Source: Desulfarculales bacterium UBA696 | GTDB taxonomy: Bacteria > Desulfobacterota > Syntrophobacteria > Syntrophobacterales > Syntrophobacteraceae | Assembly: GCA_002298995.1 (NCBI GenBank) | Contig: DBMO01000040.1 | Span: 1-29,107 of the forward strand | Direction of reading: 5' to 3' | Length of the DNA: 29,107 bases | In this document: piece after piece, positions 14,751-23,616 of the stretch | How positions within the stretch are numbered: position 1 is the stretch's first letter | Layout: every line of letters starts with the position of its first letter | Notes under the pieces: model-generated | Databases searched by the model: none | The model's input: the letters and a program-made list of their open reading frames with translations, nothing else | Told to the model about the DNA's origin: nothing | Program-made: the position numbers and the translations under genes

Positions 14751-16370
14751 TTATTTGTCAGATGGAGTCGCTCCCCTCAGCAGCGGTCTGTAAGGCTCCG
14801 ATAAAGGAAATGCCGTATTCGCAATGTGTTCGCAAACCCAATCATTGGTGGGGTTTCTGGGCAATTCAATCCTGAAAGTCGTTCCCCTGTAGTGTTCACT
14901 TTCGACCTCTATGGTCCCGCCGTGAGCGCTGATGATGCCGTAGACCATCGACAAGCCGAGTCCCACGCCTTTTCCGTCCATCTTGGTCGAGAAAAACGGC
15001 TCGAAGATGCGGCTCACGTTTTGGGGGTCAATTCCAATACCGGTGTCGGAAACGGTCAGCCAGATGCGGTCGGCGTCCGTGACGATCCCACCGGTGATCG
15101 TCAGAGCCCCGCCGTCGGGCATGGCATCGATCGCATTGAAGAGCAAGTTCAGCAAACATTGCTGAAGCAGGCCGAAATCCCCCCATGCGGTAAAGGGCGA
15201 TGGAGGAAGATTGATCTCGGTGCTGATCTCGGCAAGTTTGGCTTGGTGACCAGTGAGCAGAACGACCGTTTCCACGAGTTCCTTGACATCTATCGACTTA
15301 GCCTCGACGCTCTTGGGCCGGGCAAAGGTCAACAGGTTTTTGACGATCGAGCCGCATCGCATCGCTTCGCGAAAGGAGAGGTCCAGATAGTGCTCTACCT
15401 TCGACAGCATGTCCTCGGCCGGCTGCTCCTGCTGGATCATTGACCGTACAAGTTTCGTAAATGTAACGATGCTGCTTATCGGATTATTGATCTCATGACA
15501 CACCGAGGCCACGAGACGCCCCAGGGACGCCAGCCTGTCTTCCTGGGCCACTCGGGAAAGTGTCTTCTTGAGCGCCTGCGTCTGCTGTTCGAGCCTGTCG
15601 CCAACCTCCTGGGTAATGTCACGAACGGTTATGAGTGTCCTCGTGGAATTCCCGTACCGGTCGGGTATGGGATAGGCGGTAACCTGCCGAATCAGGGTCA
15701 CGCTGTCATCACTGCTTATCTCGTGCACGGTGCGCGCCGGTTTGCCCGTTTTGCGCGCCTCCTGGACAGGACAGTAAGTCCTCAGGTGGTCGCATTTGCA
15801 CGGGGCCCCGTAGATTACCTCGAAGCAGTGCTTTCCCAGCACGGCTTTTTTGTCCTCACTGGTATTGATCAGGCTCGACTGATTGCAGTCGACGATCTGG
15901 TGGGCCTTATCGATTAGCAGCACCCCGTCGGGTGAGGCCTCGAGCAGCACCGATGCAAAAGACTTGGCCAGCGTAACCTCCGATTCGTGCCTTTCCTGGT
16001 GAGAGTAGAGGCGGGCAAGATCGAAGAGCAGCAAGGAGGCTTGGCGGTCGAGCAAACCTACCGAGGGCTTTTTGAACTTGATCAGATCGGCCAAGACTTC
16101 CTTATCACCGGTCAATTCCAGGATAAGGTCTATCCCGTCCATCGACAGGAGGTCCATGTAGTTGTCGACGACCTGAATCCCTCTTTCTCCCGCGAGCTTG
16201 GAGCACGATACAGTTTTCTTGATCGGGGTTATGGCCACGAGCCGGAGCTGAAAGCGGGATGCCTTCAATTTATCTAGGCTGTCGATGACCGGGAGACATC
16301 GGGGTCCCCTGGCCACCACGGCTACGTCAAGCAGCAGAGATGTTTCCGCGGCAAATGCAGAGTCCATCAT
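14751..16370 (-). CDS. Soluble PAS sensor histidine kinase with Cys-rich PAS
   Basis: This 539-residue kinase probably phosphorylates the NtrC-type regulator that follows. It has no membrane segment, so it senses a cytoplasmic signal. The N-terminal 120 residues (VAVVARGP..., LRLVAITP, IDLILELTGDKEV) look Rossmann-like, possibly a nucleotide-binding sensor. A PAS domain (about 135-255) contains four closely placed cysteines, Cys182, Cys191, Cys193 and Cys200, suggesting an Fe-S or redox switch. The dimerisation domain has the phospho-acceptor His292 in VCHEINNPISS. The ATPase domain (about 385-510) has N-box NLLFNAIDAM, DTGIGID and GKGVGLGLSMVYGI. The start has a second ATG directly after it, with AAAGGAAAC upstream. 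A promoter candidate lies about 110-140 bases upstream on the reverse strand. The ligand is unknown. Confidence 0.92.
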   Translation of the reverse strand: MMDSAFAAETSLLLDVAVVARGPRCLPVIDSLDKLKASRFQLRLVAITPIKKTVSCSKLAGERGIQVVDNYMDLLSMDGIDLILELTGDKEVLADLIKFKKPSVGLLDRQASLLLFDLARLYSHQERHESEVTLAKSFASVLLEASPDGVLLIDKAHQIVDCNQSSLINTSEDKKAVLGKHCFEVIYGAPCKCDHLRTYCPVQEARKTGKPARTVHEISSDDSVTLIRQVTAYPIPDRYGNSTRTLITVRDITQEVGDRLEQQTQALKKTLSRVAQEDRLASLGRLVASVCHEINNPISSIVTFTKLVRSMIQQEQPAEDMLSKVEHYLDLSFREAMRCGSIVKNLLTFARPKSVEAKSIDVKELVETVVLLTGHQAKLAEISTEINLPPSPFTAWGDFGLLQQCLLNLLFNAIDAMPDGGALTITGGIVTDADRIWLTVSDTGIGIDPQNVSRIFEPFFSTKMDGKGVGLGLSMVYGIISAHGGTIEVESEHYRGTTFRIELPRNPTNDWVCEHIANTAFPLSEPYRPLLRGATPSDK

Positions 16371-16480
16371 GTTTCCTTTTTGGGGGAAGATTTTTCCGGT
16401 ATGAGTATATCATAAATCCCCGCACGAAAATGATGCGCGTTGGCGGATGAAACAGGCGGATCGGCAAAAAAACGGTTTGT

Positions 16481-16508
16481 AGGATAAAATGAGAGATTGA
16501 TTTGTCAA
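16481..16508 (-). promoter_or_regulatory. Candidate sigma-70 promoter for the histidine kinase operon
   Basis: On the reverse strand TTGACA (plus 16503-16508) and TATCCT (plus 16481-16486) are separated by 16 bases. The -35 box is perfect and the -10 box matches 4 of 6. It would give a leader of about 100 bases before the kinase start at 16370. Confidence 0.4.
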
Positions 16509-16729
16509 AAGAATATTATATGGAAAGCCCCGATGCGAGTCAAGGAAGAGTATGCCAGGAGCGGATTACGAGTTAGCGGCCGCACGCTGTGAGTTGCGAG
16601 TTTTGGGTGCCTGTCGATTGTGGCGGGAGGATTATCGGTCGCTGTTCGAAATAATTGTATTCAGGCCGCGGCTAATGAGGGTCGGCTTCCCGGCCCTGAT
16701 CGATAGTAATTGAAGAAGACCAGCCGGGC

Positions 16730-16749
16730 GGCAGGCTGGAAAGCCTGCC
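16730..16749. other. Hairpin downstream of the HDOD-GAF gene
   Basis: GGCAGGCT pairs with AGCCTGCC around a GGAA loop, 50 bases past the stop of the reverse-strand HDOD gene. No T-run follows on either strand. It is probably another small dispersed hairpin rather than a terminator. Confidence 0.4.
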
Positions 16750-16799
16750 CCAAATGCCACCAAAATTAGCTGAGTAACCTTCTGGGCAATCGAGGCTTT

Positions 16800-18242
16800 T
16801 TATCCGGCCAGGGTGGTGAGGCCGGTGTTTGCCTGCTGGCCGAAGAAGCAGAAGCTTTCGAAGCTTTCTTCATCGAGGTCGCGGCCGCTGAGGTTTCTGT
16901 CGGTGTAGATCAGTCCTATTGACTGCTGTTTCACGCATATAGGCATTATAAAAAACGGGCCGCTGCCGATCAGGTCGGATATTTCTTCCGTGATGAGCGA
17001 GAAAATCTCTGGCGGCTGATCTTCGCACATGTAGAGTGGTTTTCGGCTGCGCAGTATATTGGTGAAGATATTTTCCGCTCCGTTCACGCTGACCTTGAAA
17101 TTTTGAATGGTCTCATTTGTCCATCCAAGCGCGTACTTGCCGATAACATACCTGCGATCTGGTGAAATCAAGGCAAAAATGACGCGGTCCATTCCAATGC
17201 CCCGGTAGATTCCTTCCAGTAGAACGGAAAGGACTGAGTTTACATCCCCCTTCCTGGAGGCCACCATCGAGGAAAGGTCCCGAAGGCTGGCAATCTGAAT
17301 CTGGTAATCCGTTTTGGGATATTCCTTCTTTTCAACTTCTTCGGCAGGTTTGGAACGCTCCCGGAGTGCTTCCGCCGGCACTGGTATAAGGCGGCTGCTC
17401 TTCGAGGCGCCAAACACTTCCGTTATTTCGGCCGCATCCTTGGATGCCTCCTGAACGGCCTTGGACGCCTCCTGCTCGCTCACCTTGAGAAACTCGGAAA
17501 TTTTCTTTACCACCTTGGCCGTATCGGGACTGTCCCATCCTTTTTCGCAAGCCTGCGCCAGGTTGTATCCGAGACGTATGCTCTTGTCCACCGGGTCATT
17601 TGAATTGGAGTTTTGCAGCATCGATTCGAGGTTGGAGCTTAATTTCCATTCCTGAGCAAGCCTTAGCGTGAGCCGCTCGAGCCGAAAACCAAGCACCTCC
17701 ATCTCAACCTGTGACTCGGGTTGATCCTTATCCTCATCCTTTAGGGCCCGCTTGAGCTTTTCCCCTATATCGCCGGCAAAACACCAGAAAGCTATCTGGC
17801 CTATCCGGGACAGAAGCGCACCGACGTAGACCTCCTCCGGTTGCGCCAGATTGAGCCTGGTTGCCAGGTTTTTGGCTTGGACGGCTGCATGAAAAGCGCG
17901 GGCAATCTCGAGGGCAAGCCTCTCTCGGTGGTTCCCCGCAAGGGCGCTTTCCACCAGACAGGCCGAGAGGCAAATCGTCCTTACCGCATCGAACCCTAGG
18001 CGCATCACCGCGCGGCTAACTGTCTGTATACGCTTTCCGGTAGTATTGTAGTAAATGCTGTTCGACAGCTTGAGTACCTGGGCCGTTAAGGAAGGGTCCT
18101 GGAGAATACTCCAGGCCAGACCCGAAAAGGAGGTACTCTCGCTGTTTGCCATCCCCGCCACACATTCGATGGTGCGCGAAAAGACAGGCATGGTTTCGCT
18201 GCCGAGGCGCTCGGTCCAGGAATCGAGGTTTTTCTCGTCCAC
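16800..18242 (-). CDS. HDOD and GAF domain signalling protein
   Basis: This 480-residue cytoplasmic protein joins an HDOD domain (about residues 15-280) to a GAF domain (about 320-480). The HDOD part has ILQDPSLTAQVLKLSNSIYYN and RAVMRLGFDAVRTICLSACLV, typical of this non-catalytic relative of HD phosphohydrolases. The region GALLSRIGQIAFWCFAG replaces the HD metal motif, so no hydrolase activity is expected. A charged, possibly coiled linker near 265-320 joins the GAF domain (VLLEGIYRGIGMDRVIFALI, FFIMPICVKQQSIGLIYTDR). HDOD proteins act in signalling and stress control, but the output of this one is unknown. The start is GTG with AAGGAG 8 bases upstream. It is on the same strand as the two-component genes but 429 bases away, and divergent from hdrA. 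Confidence 0.88.
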   Translation of the reverse strand: MDEKNLDSWTERLGSETMPVFSRTIECVAGMANSESTSFSGLAWSILQDPSLTAQVLKLSNSIYYNTTGKRIQTVSRAVMRLGFDAVRTICLSACLVESALAGNHRERLALEIARAFHAAVQAKNLATRLNLAQPEEVYVGALLSRIGQIAFWCFAGDIGEKLKRALKDEDKDQPESQVEMEVLGFRLERLTLRLAQEWKLSSNLESMLQNSNSNDPVDKSIRLGYNLAQACEKGWDSPDTAKVVKKISEFLKVSEQEASKAVQEASKDAAEITEVFGASKSSRLIPVPAEALRERSKPAEEVEKKEYPKTDYQIQIASLRDLSSMVASRKGDVNSVLSVLLEGIYRGIGMDRVIFALISPDRRYVIGKYALGWTNETIQNFKVSVNGAENIFTNILRSRKPLYMCEDQPPEIFSLITEEISDLIGSGPFFIMPICVKQQSIGLIYTDRNLSGRDLDEESFESFCFFGQQANTGLTTLAG

Positions 18243-18328
18243 TTACTTCTCCTTGCCCATTTCCCCTCAATTCGGGGCTTATACATTGATAATCGAAATA
18301 AACTCTTCCCAACTAAAGAGAAAGTAAT

Positions 18329-18441
18329 TGGAGGATTGAGGAATTTAGGGAACGAGGAATTGAGGGATTGCTAATTTGAGGAATTTAGGGATTGAACTTG
18401 TGCGTTTTCTTCCTAAGTTCCTCGATTCCTAAATTCTCCAA
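18329..18441. repeat. GATTGAGGAATTTAGG-type inverted repeat, copy 3
   Basis: The left arm (18331-18394) repeats GGATTGAGGAATTTAGGG-like words three times. The right arm (18412-18441) contains CCTAAGTTCC, TCGATTCCTAAATTC and CCAATC, their complements. It lies about 90 bases upstream of the HDOD gene start. It is the clearest example of the family here. Confidence 0.7.
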
Positions 18442-18935
18442 TCGTGTTTCAGATTGAATCATGAATTTGTCTTACGCAAATCATCTTTGATACGTTCCAA
18501 TGTTTTCCAAGGGACCGGCTTAAGGCAGTTGGCATATTAGTTGGGCTTGCGCCCGGTTTATGCAAATAATGGGGCTGGCTGGTGCGTAAGAGCTTGACTT
18601 CGTGAAAATACTGGTTTATGAGACAGGTCACCTGCCATGCCAAGGCAGTACAGGAATCCTGCCGGTCTCCTGTTCCAATTTGTTTATAGGACTTTTCAGG
18701 AAGGAACTTGGTTCGCTTTGCCCAGAATCCGCTTGCTGAACCCCCAAAGAAGTACCGGCGCCCCGTGTGCCCGCATGTGGGAAATTCCTCAAAAAGTCCG
18801 TTCGTCTTTAATATTCGGCTGTTCGGCAGGAACATTTTTGATTACAATTGCTTTGGCCGTAAAACAGGAATAATTCCTCGTTGAATCACAACGATTATTT
18901 TTTGCTGGGATTACTGGTGGAGTCTTACGAGTTCA
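18442..18935. other. Intergenic stretch without a recognised gene
   Basis: Short open frames exist on both strands (for example reverse 18449-18835 and forward 18637-18873), but neither has a ribosome site, a recognisable domain or protein-like composition. The interval may hold decayed sequence or the distal control region of the hdrA operon. Confidence 0.4.
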
Positions 18936-18955
18936 TTTGTGATACACATCACAAA
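18936..18955 (+). promoter_or_regulatory. CRP/FNR-family operator, HcpR-like, upstream of hdrA
   Basis: TTTGTGATACACATCACAAA is a perfect inverted repeat with 8-base arms and a 4-base centre. It contains TTGTGA-N6-TCACAA, which is the E. coli CRP consensus and also, from memory, the site of HcpR, a CRP/FNR regulator of energy and nitrosative-stress genes in Desulfovibrio. It lies about 140 bases before the hdrA start, with no other forward gene between. Which regulator binds cannot be decided from sequence. Confidence 0.65.
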
Positions 18956-18961
18956 AAAGCT

Positions 18962-19017
18962 CCCGCCGGGACGCGGCCTTTTGCGTTTGGGCGGCGCTAT
19001 TTTAAGCGCCCGGCGGG
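18962..19017 (+). promoter_or_regulatory. Nested, partly exclusive hairpins in the hdrA leader
   Basis: CCCGCCGGG (18962-18970) is exactly complementary to CCCGGCGGG (19009-19017). An inner pair GGCGCT (18993-18998) and AGCGCC (19005-19010) shares two bases with the outer right arm, so the pairings compete at that point. There is no T-run. It may be a leader RNA structure or an operator. A TATTTT at 18998-19003 could be a -10 box, but no matching -35 was found. Confidence 0.4.
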
Positions 19018-19095
19018 CCGAAACGGTTGCCGATTCCTCTAAACAAACCTTTTAGCGCGAGTTTTGTTCCGGAAAAGGCCTAGGAGTAAATGTTC

Positions 19096-22000
19096 ATGAG
19101 TGAGAAGAAAGCTTTGAAGCCAGTTACTGGCGCCGTAATGGTCATCGGAGGCGGGATTGCCGGCATGCAGTCAGCTCTCGATCTTGCCGATTCCGGCTAC
19201 TATGTTTACCTGGTTGAAAAACAACCTTCCATCGGCGGGGTCATGGCACAGCTGGACAAGACTTTCCCCACCAATGACTGCGCGATGTGAATTATCTCCC
19301 CCAAGCTGGTCGAGGTCGGCCGGCACCTTAACATCGAGCTTTTGACCCTCACGGAACTTCAGGAAGTTTCGGGCGAGCCCGGCGACTTCAAAGTGAAGCT
19401 CCTGCAGCAACCCCGCTACATTGACGCTTCCAAGTGTACGGGCTGCGGCGAATGCGCGAGCGTTTGTCCCATCGAACGGAAAAACGAATACGACTGGGAA
19501 CTGAACAGCCGCCGCGCGACTTACCGCAGGTATGCCCAGGCAGTTCCGGGAGCTTATTCGATCGAGAAGCGCGGCACCTCGCCTTGCAAGGCTACGTGCC
19601 CGGCGCACATCTCGGTGCAGGGATACGTGGCCCTGACGGCCGCCGGCAAATACTCCGAGGCCCTCAAGCTGATAAAAGAGGAAAACCCGCTTCCCGCGAT
19701 ATGCGGGCGCGTGTGTCACCACCCCTGCGAGTCGGCGTGTAAGCGCGGTGAGTTCGACGAGCCAATCGCGATCGATTCCATCAAGCGATTCCTGGCGGAC
19801 CAGGACCTCAAGGCCGAGACCCGGTTCGTTCCCGAGATAAAAGAGAAACGAAACGAAAAGGTGGCAATCATCGGCGGTGGTCCGGCGGGTCTTTCATGCG
19901 CCTACTATCTGACCATCGAAGGCTACCAGTGCACGGTTTTTGAAAAACTACCCGTCCTGGGCGGCATGCTGATGGTGGGCATCCCCTCCTACAGGCTGCC
20001 CAAAGACGTCATAAATGCCGAAATCCAGGTCATGCGCGACATGGGCATCGAGTTCAAAACCGGTGTGGAGATCGGCAAGGATATTACAGTATCTCAGCTG
20101 AGGGAGCAGGGCTTCAAGGCCTTCTTCGTGGGTATCGGCGCGCACGAGTGCAAGTCTCTCGGCGTTCCGGGCGAGGAACTCGAAGGGGTTGTCCCCGGCG
20201 TTGCCTACCTCAGGGATATAAACCTTGGAAAGAAAGTCGACCTTGGTCAAAGAGTTGCGGTTGTCGGCGGCGGAAACGTGGCGATGGATACCGTCCGCTC
20301 CGCCCTTCGCAACGGCTCCTCCAAGGTTTTCATAATCTATCGGCGCAGCGAAAACGAAATGCCCGCCAACCTTGAAGAGGTCCATGAGTGCCGCGAAGAA
20401 GGCATCGAGATCATGACCCTCACCAATCCCAAGAGGGTAATTGGTCAGAATGGGCGGGTAAAGGCTGTCGAGTGCGTCAAGATGGCGCTTGGAGAACCTG
20501 ACGCCAGCGGCCGCAGGCGGCCTATCGCGGTGCCGGGCTCCGAGTTCCAGATCGAGATCGATTCGATCGTTCCGGCCATCGGCCAGGAATCCGACTGGGC
20601 CTGCCTCACCGAAGAGTGCGCCTGCCGGCTGACCGACTGGGGCACCATGACGGTTGATCCGATGACTCTTCAGACCCACGACAAAGACATCTTCGCCGGC
20701 GGCGACGCCGTGACCGGTCCGAAGACCGTTGTCGAAGCAATAGCAATGGGCAAGCAGGCGGCCATATCGATTGGCCGCTACATTCGCGGCGAAGATATGG
20801 CGGACGGCCGCGAGCGCGAGTGGAACGCGGTGCGGGAAGTCCCGACCGAAGGTTTCGACCTCGCGCCTCGCCAGAAGATGCCTGTCGTATCACCCGAGGT
20901 CCGTGTAAAGAACTTCCAGGAAGTACAACTCGGGTTCAGCGAAGAACAGGTCAGGAAAGAGGCCGAACGCTGCCTCAAATGCGGCGTCTGCTGCGAGTGT
21001 TACCAGTGCGAGAAGGCCTGCCTTGCAAACGCGATCGCCCATGATGACAAGCCCAAGCAATTCGAAGTCAATGTGGGTGCAATCGTGGCGGCGCCGGGCT
21101 ACCAGCCCTTCGACCCCAGAAAGGTCGATGCTTATCCCTATGCTCATTTCAAGAATGTAATGACCGCGACGGAATTCGAGAGAATTCTCTCGGCTTCCGG
21201 TCCCACCATGGGCCACCTTGCACGGCTCTCCGACCACAAGGAGCCGAAGAAGATCGCGTGGCTCCAGTGCGTCGGGTCGAGGGATACCCATCATTGCGAC
21301 CATAAGTACTGTTCGGGCGTGTGCTGCATGTACGCCATCAAGGAAGCGGCCATCGCCATGGAGCATGCGGGCGGGGGCCTTGACTGCGCCGTGTTCTACA
21401 TGGACGTCAGGACGCACGGCAAGGATTTCGAGAGGTACTACGACCGCGCGAGGGACCAGCACGGAGTGCGGTTCATCCGCTCGCGCGTACACAGCATTGA
21501 GGAGGTCCCCGAAACTGGCGATCTCGAGATGACATACATAACCGAGGAAGGCGAGAGCAAGGTCGAAGTGTTTGACATGGTAGTGCTCTCGGTGGGTTTT
21601 GAGCCCTCCGAGTCAGCCACCGAGCTTGCGAAGCGCCTCGGTCTGAAACTTAATGATAACGGCTTTAGCGAAACATCATCCTTTGAGCCGGTTTCGAGCA
21701 GCAAGCCCGGTGTGTATGTTTGCGGCGCATTCCAGTCGCCGAAGGACATCCCGCAGTCAGTCGTCGAGGCAAGCGCCGCGGCGGCGGTGGCCGGGAGTTT
21801 CCTCACGCCGGCGCGCGGCACCTTGACCAAAGAGAAGGTGATTCCGCCGCAGGTAAACGTGATCGGAGAACGGCCGAGGATCGGTGTTTTCATCTGCAGT
21901 TGCGGCATCAACATCGCCGGGGTTGTCAATGTCGAGGAGGTCCGCGAATACGCGAAGACGCTTCCATTCGTCGAATACGTAGCGGGCAACCTTTATACCT

Positions 22001-23532
22001 GTTCGCAGGATACCCAGGTAGCCATGCGCGACCTGATCAAGCAGCACAACCTCAACAGGATGGTGGTCGCTGCCTGTACACCGCGCACACACGAGCCCTT
22101 GTTCCAGGAAACCTTGATCGATGCCGGTCTGAACAAGTACCTGTTCGAGATGGCCAACATCCGCAACCACGATTCCTGGGTGCATAACACTACGCCGGAA
22201 CAGGCGACGATCAAGGCCAAAGACCTCGTGAGGATGGCCGTGACGAAGGTCGCCCTGCTCGAACCGCTGCAGGAACCCGAGCTTAGCGTATGCCGCAAGG
22301 CGATCGTGATCGGAGGCGGGGTCGCCGGTATGACCGCGGCCAAGGCCATTGCCGACCAGGGCTATCCGGTCGATCTGATCGATAGGTCCGATAAGCTTGG
22401 CGGCAATGCGCTCAACTTGGCCAAAACGTGGCGGGATGAGGATATTCAGCCTTTCATCAAGAACCTGATTGCCTCGATCACGGAGCATCCGAATGTCACC
22501 GTTCATCTCAAGACCAACCTGGTCAATGTGGACGGCTTTGTCGGCAATTTCAAGACAACGATCCAGAACGGCGGCGAGCCTCAGGTTATCGAGCATGGCG
22601 TTGCCGTAATCGCGACCGGCGGGAAGGAATCGACGCCCACCGAGTACGGTTACGGGACCAACCCGATGATAATGACCAATCTTGAGCTGAACCGCCTTTT
22701 CGAGGAAGGCGAGCAGCAGCTCAAGAAGACAAATTCCGCTGTTTTCATCCAGTGCGTGGGATCGCGCGAGCCCAACCGGCCCTACTGCAGCCGGGTTTGC
22801 TGCACCCAGTCACTGGAGAGCGCCCTCAAGCTCAAGAAGATCAACCCGGATATGGACGTCTACGTCCTCTTCCGCGACATGCGGTCCTACGGCGAGCGCG
22901 AGTCCCTCTATCTCGATGCCCGCAAGGCCGGGGTTATCTTCATCCGCTATGACATAGAAGATAAGCCACAGGTGGAAACTTCCCCGAACGGCAAGATAAC
23001 GGTTACGGTAAAGGACCGAGTGCTGCAAAGGGCTGTTACGCTTACGCCTGACCTTATCACGCTCGCCTCGGCTATCGTGCCGAATGAAACCGAGCAGTTG
23101 GGCCAATTCTTCAAGGTTCCCGCAAACGAAGACGGCTTCTTCATCGAGGCGCACGCAAAACTGCGCCCGGTTGACTTTGCAACCGACGGCGTTTTCCTGT
23201 GCGGCCTGGTCCACTATCCCAAGCCGATCGACGAGAGCATAGCGCAGGCTCAGGCGGCGGCGGCGCGTGCCGGCACCATTTTGGCCAAGTCCACGATCCA
23301 CTTTGCCGGAACGGTTGCCTACACCAATCAGGGGGATTGCAGCGCATGCGCAACCTGCGTCAACATCTGTCCCTACTCGGCTCCGGGCTGGAACGAGAGG
23401 AGCAAGAAGGCGGAGATCAATGCGGCGCTCTGCAAGGGATGCGGCCTCTGCGTAGCCTCGTGCCGCTCCGGGGCGATCAATCTGCGCGGCTTCGCTGATG
23501 CCCAGATTTTCAGCATGATCGATACGGTCTAG
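19096..23532 (+). CDS. hdrA: Selenocysteine-containing HdrA-GltD-HdrA fusion flavoprotein
   Basis: With UGA at 19288-19290 read as selenocysteine (residue 65), this is one 1478-residue flavin and Fe-S protein. Order: first HdrA FAD domain (VIGGGIAGMQSA; NDCAMU then IISPKLVEVGRH); ferredoxin CTGCGECASVC from Cys114; a GltD/NfnB-like insert, about 156-570, with an Fe-S lobe (SPCKATCPAHISVQGY, CGRVCHHPCESAC), FAD site AIIGGGPAGLS near 258 and NAD(P) site VVGGGNVAMD near 388; the rest of the first HdrA with CLKCGVCCECYQC from Cys626; a second HdrA from about 925 (GVFICSCGIN, FAD site VIGGGVAGMTAA near 1071); two C-terminal [4Fe-4S] motifs from Cys1415 and Cys1446. ATG 19096 fits AGGAG at 19082-19086 better than ATG 19090. 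HdrA is the bifurcating flavin subunit in Hdr complexes. The GltD module implies a pyridine-nucleotide site. Standard gene calling would split it at the UGA. Confidence 0.9.
19288..19290 (+). other. UGA selenocysteine codon (Sec65 of HdrA)
   Basis: The frame is open and HdrA-like on both sides. MAQLDKTFPTNDCAM comes before, and IISPKLVEVGRHLNIELL follows without another stop to 23532. HdrA proteins carry cysteine at this position, and Sec replaces it in Methanococcus and some deltaproteobacterial homologues (established for the family). A SECIS-like hairpin follows. No TTG or ATG just downstream has a ribosome site that would support a separate second gene. Confidence 0.9.
19305..19324 (+). 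promoter_or_regulatory. Bacterial SECIS element
   Basis: GCUGGUC (19305-19311) pairs with GGCCGGC (19318-19324) as a 7-bp stem including two G-U pairs. The six-base loop is GAGGUC, close to the AGGUCU loop of E. coli fdhF. The stem begins 14 bases and the loop 21 bases after the UGA, within the range accepted for SelB-dependent decoding. The pairing is seen directly; function is inferred. Confidence 0.82.
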
Positions 23533-23549
23533 TATGCAAAACAAGGCCA

Positions 23550-23588
23550 CCGCGAGGCGGCGCGGGGATCACCGCCGCCGCCTCGCGG
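23550..23588 (+). other. Strong hairpin between hdrA and mvhD
   Basis: CCGCGAGGCGGCG (23550-23562) is perfectly complementary to CGCCGCCTCGCGG (23576-23588), a 13-bp GC-rich stem with a 13-base loop. No T-run follows, so it is not a typical terminator. It could stabilise or delimit the long hdrA part of the message and alter the stoichiometry of downstream subunits. Confidence 0.65.
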
Positions 23589-23616
23589 GGTTAGCATATT
23601 TACAGGAGAAACCGAA

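Larger units (their letters stand above)
16371..16799. other. Intergenic region between the histidine kinase and HDOD genes
   Basis: This 429-base gap holds the kinase promoter candidate (16481-16508) and a hairpin downstream of the HDOD gene. It also has a segment around 16565-16610 with words such as TTACGAGTT and GAGTTGCGAGTT, resembling the AACCCGTAACCCGCAAC run at 27284-27300. No gene is supported. Confidence 0.5.

Noticed and set aside
18449..18873. Overlapping small frames on both strands upstream of hdrA
   Set aside because: Low-complexity, atypical composition, no start signals and no domain; random open frames are more likely.
19090..23532. hdrA as a pseudogene or two separate genes split at TGA 19288
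   Set aside because: Both sides stay in one frame with continuous HdrA similarity. The stop is TGA at a conserved Cys position and a SECIS-like hairpin follows. The TTG at 19342 has no ribosome site and would remove part of the FAD domain.
19342..23532. Glutamate synthase small subunit (gltD) as the main identity of the large protein
   Set aside because: GltD similarity covers only about residues 156-570; HdrA domains lie on both sides and no gltB is adjacent.
23550..23588. Terminator after hdrA
   Set aside because: Very stable stem but no T-run, and mvhD follows with the same operon logic.
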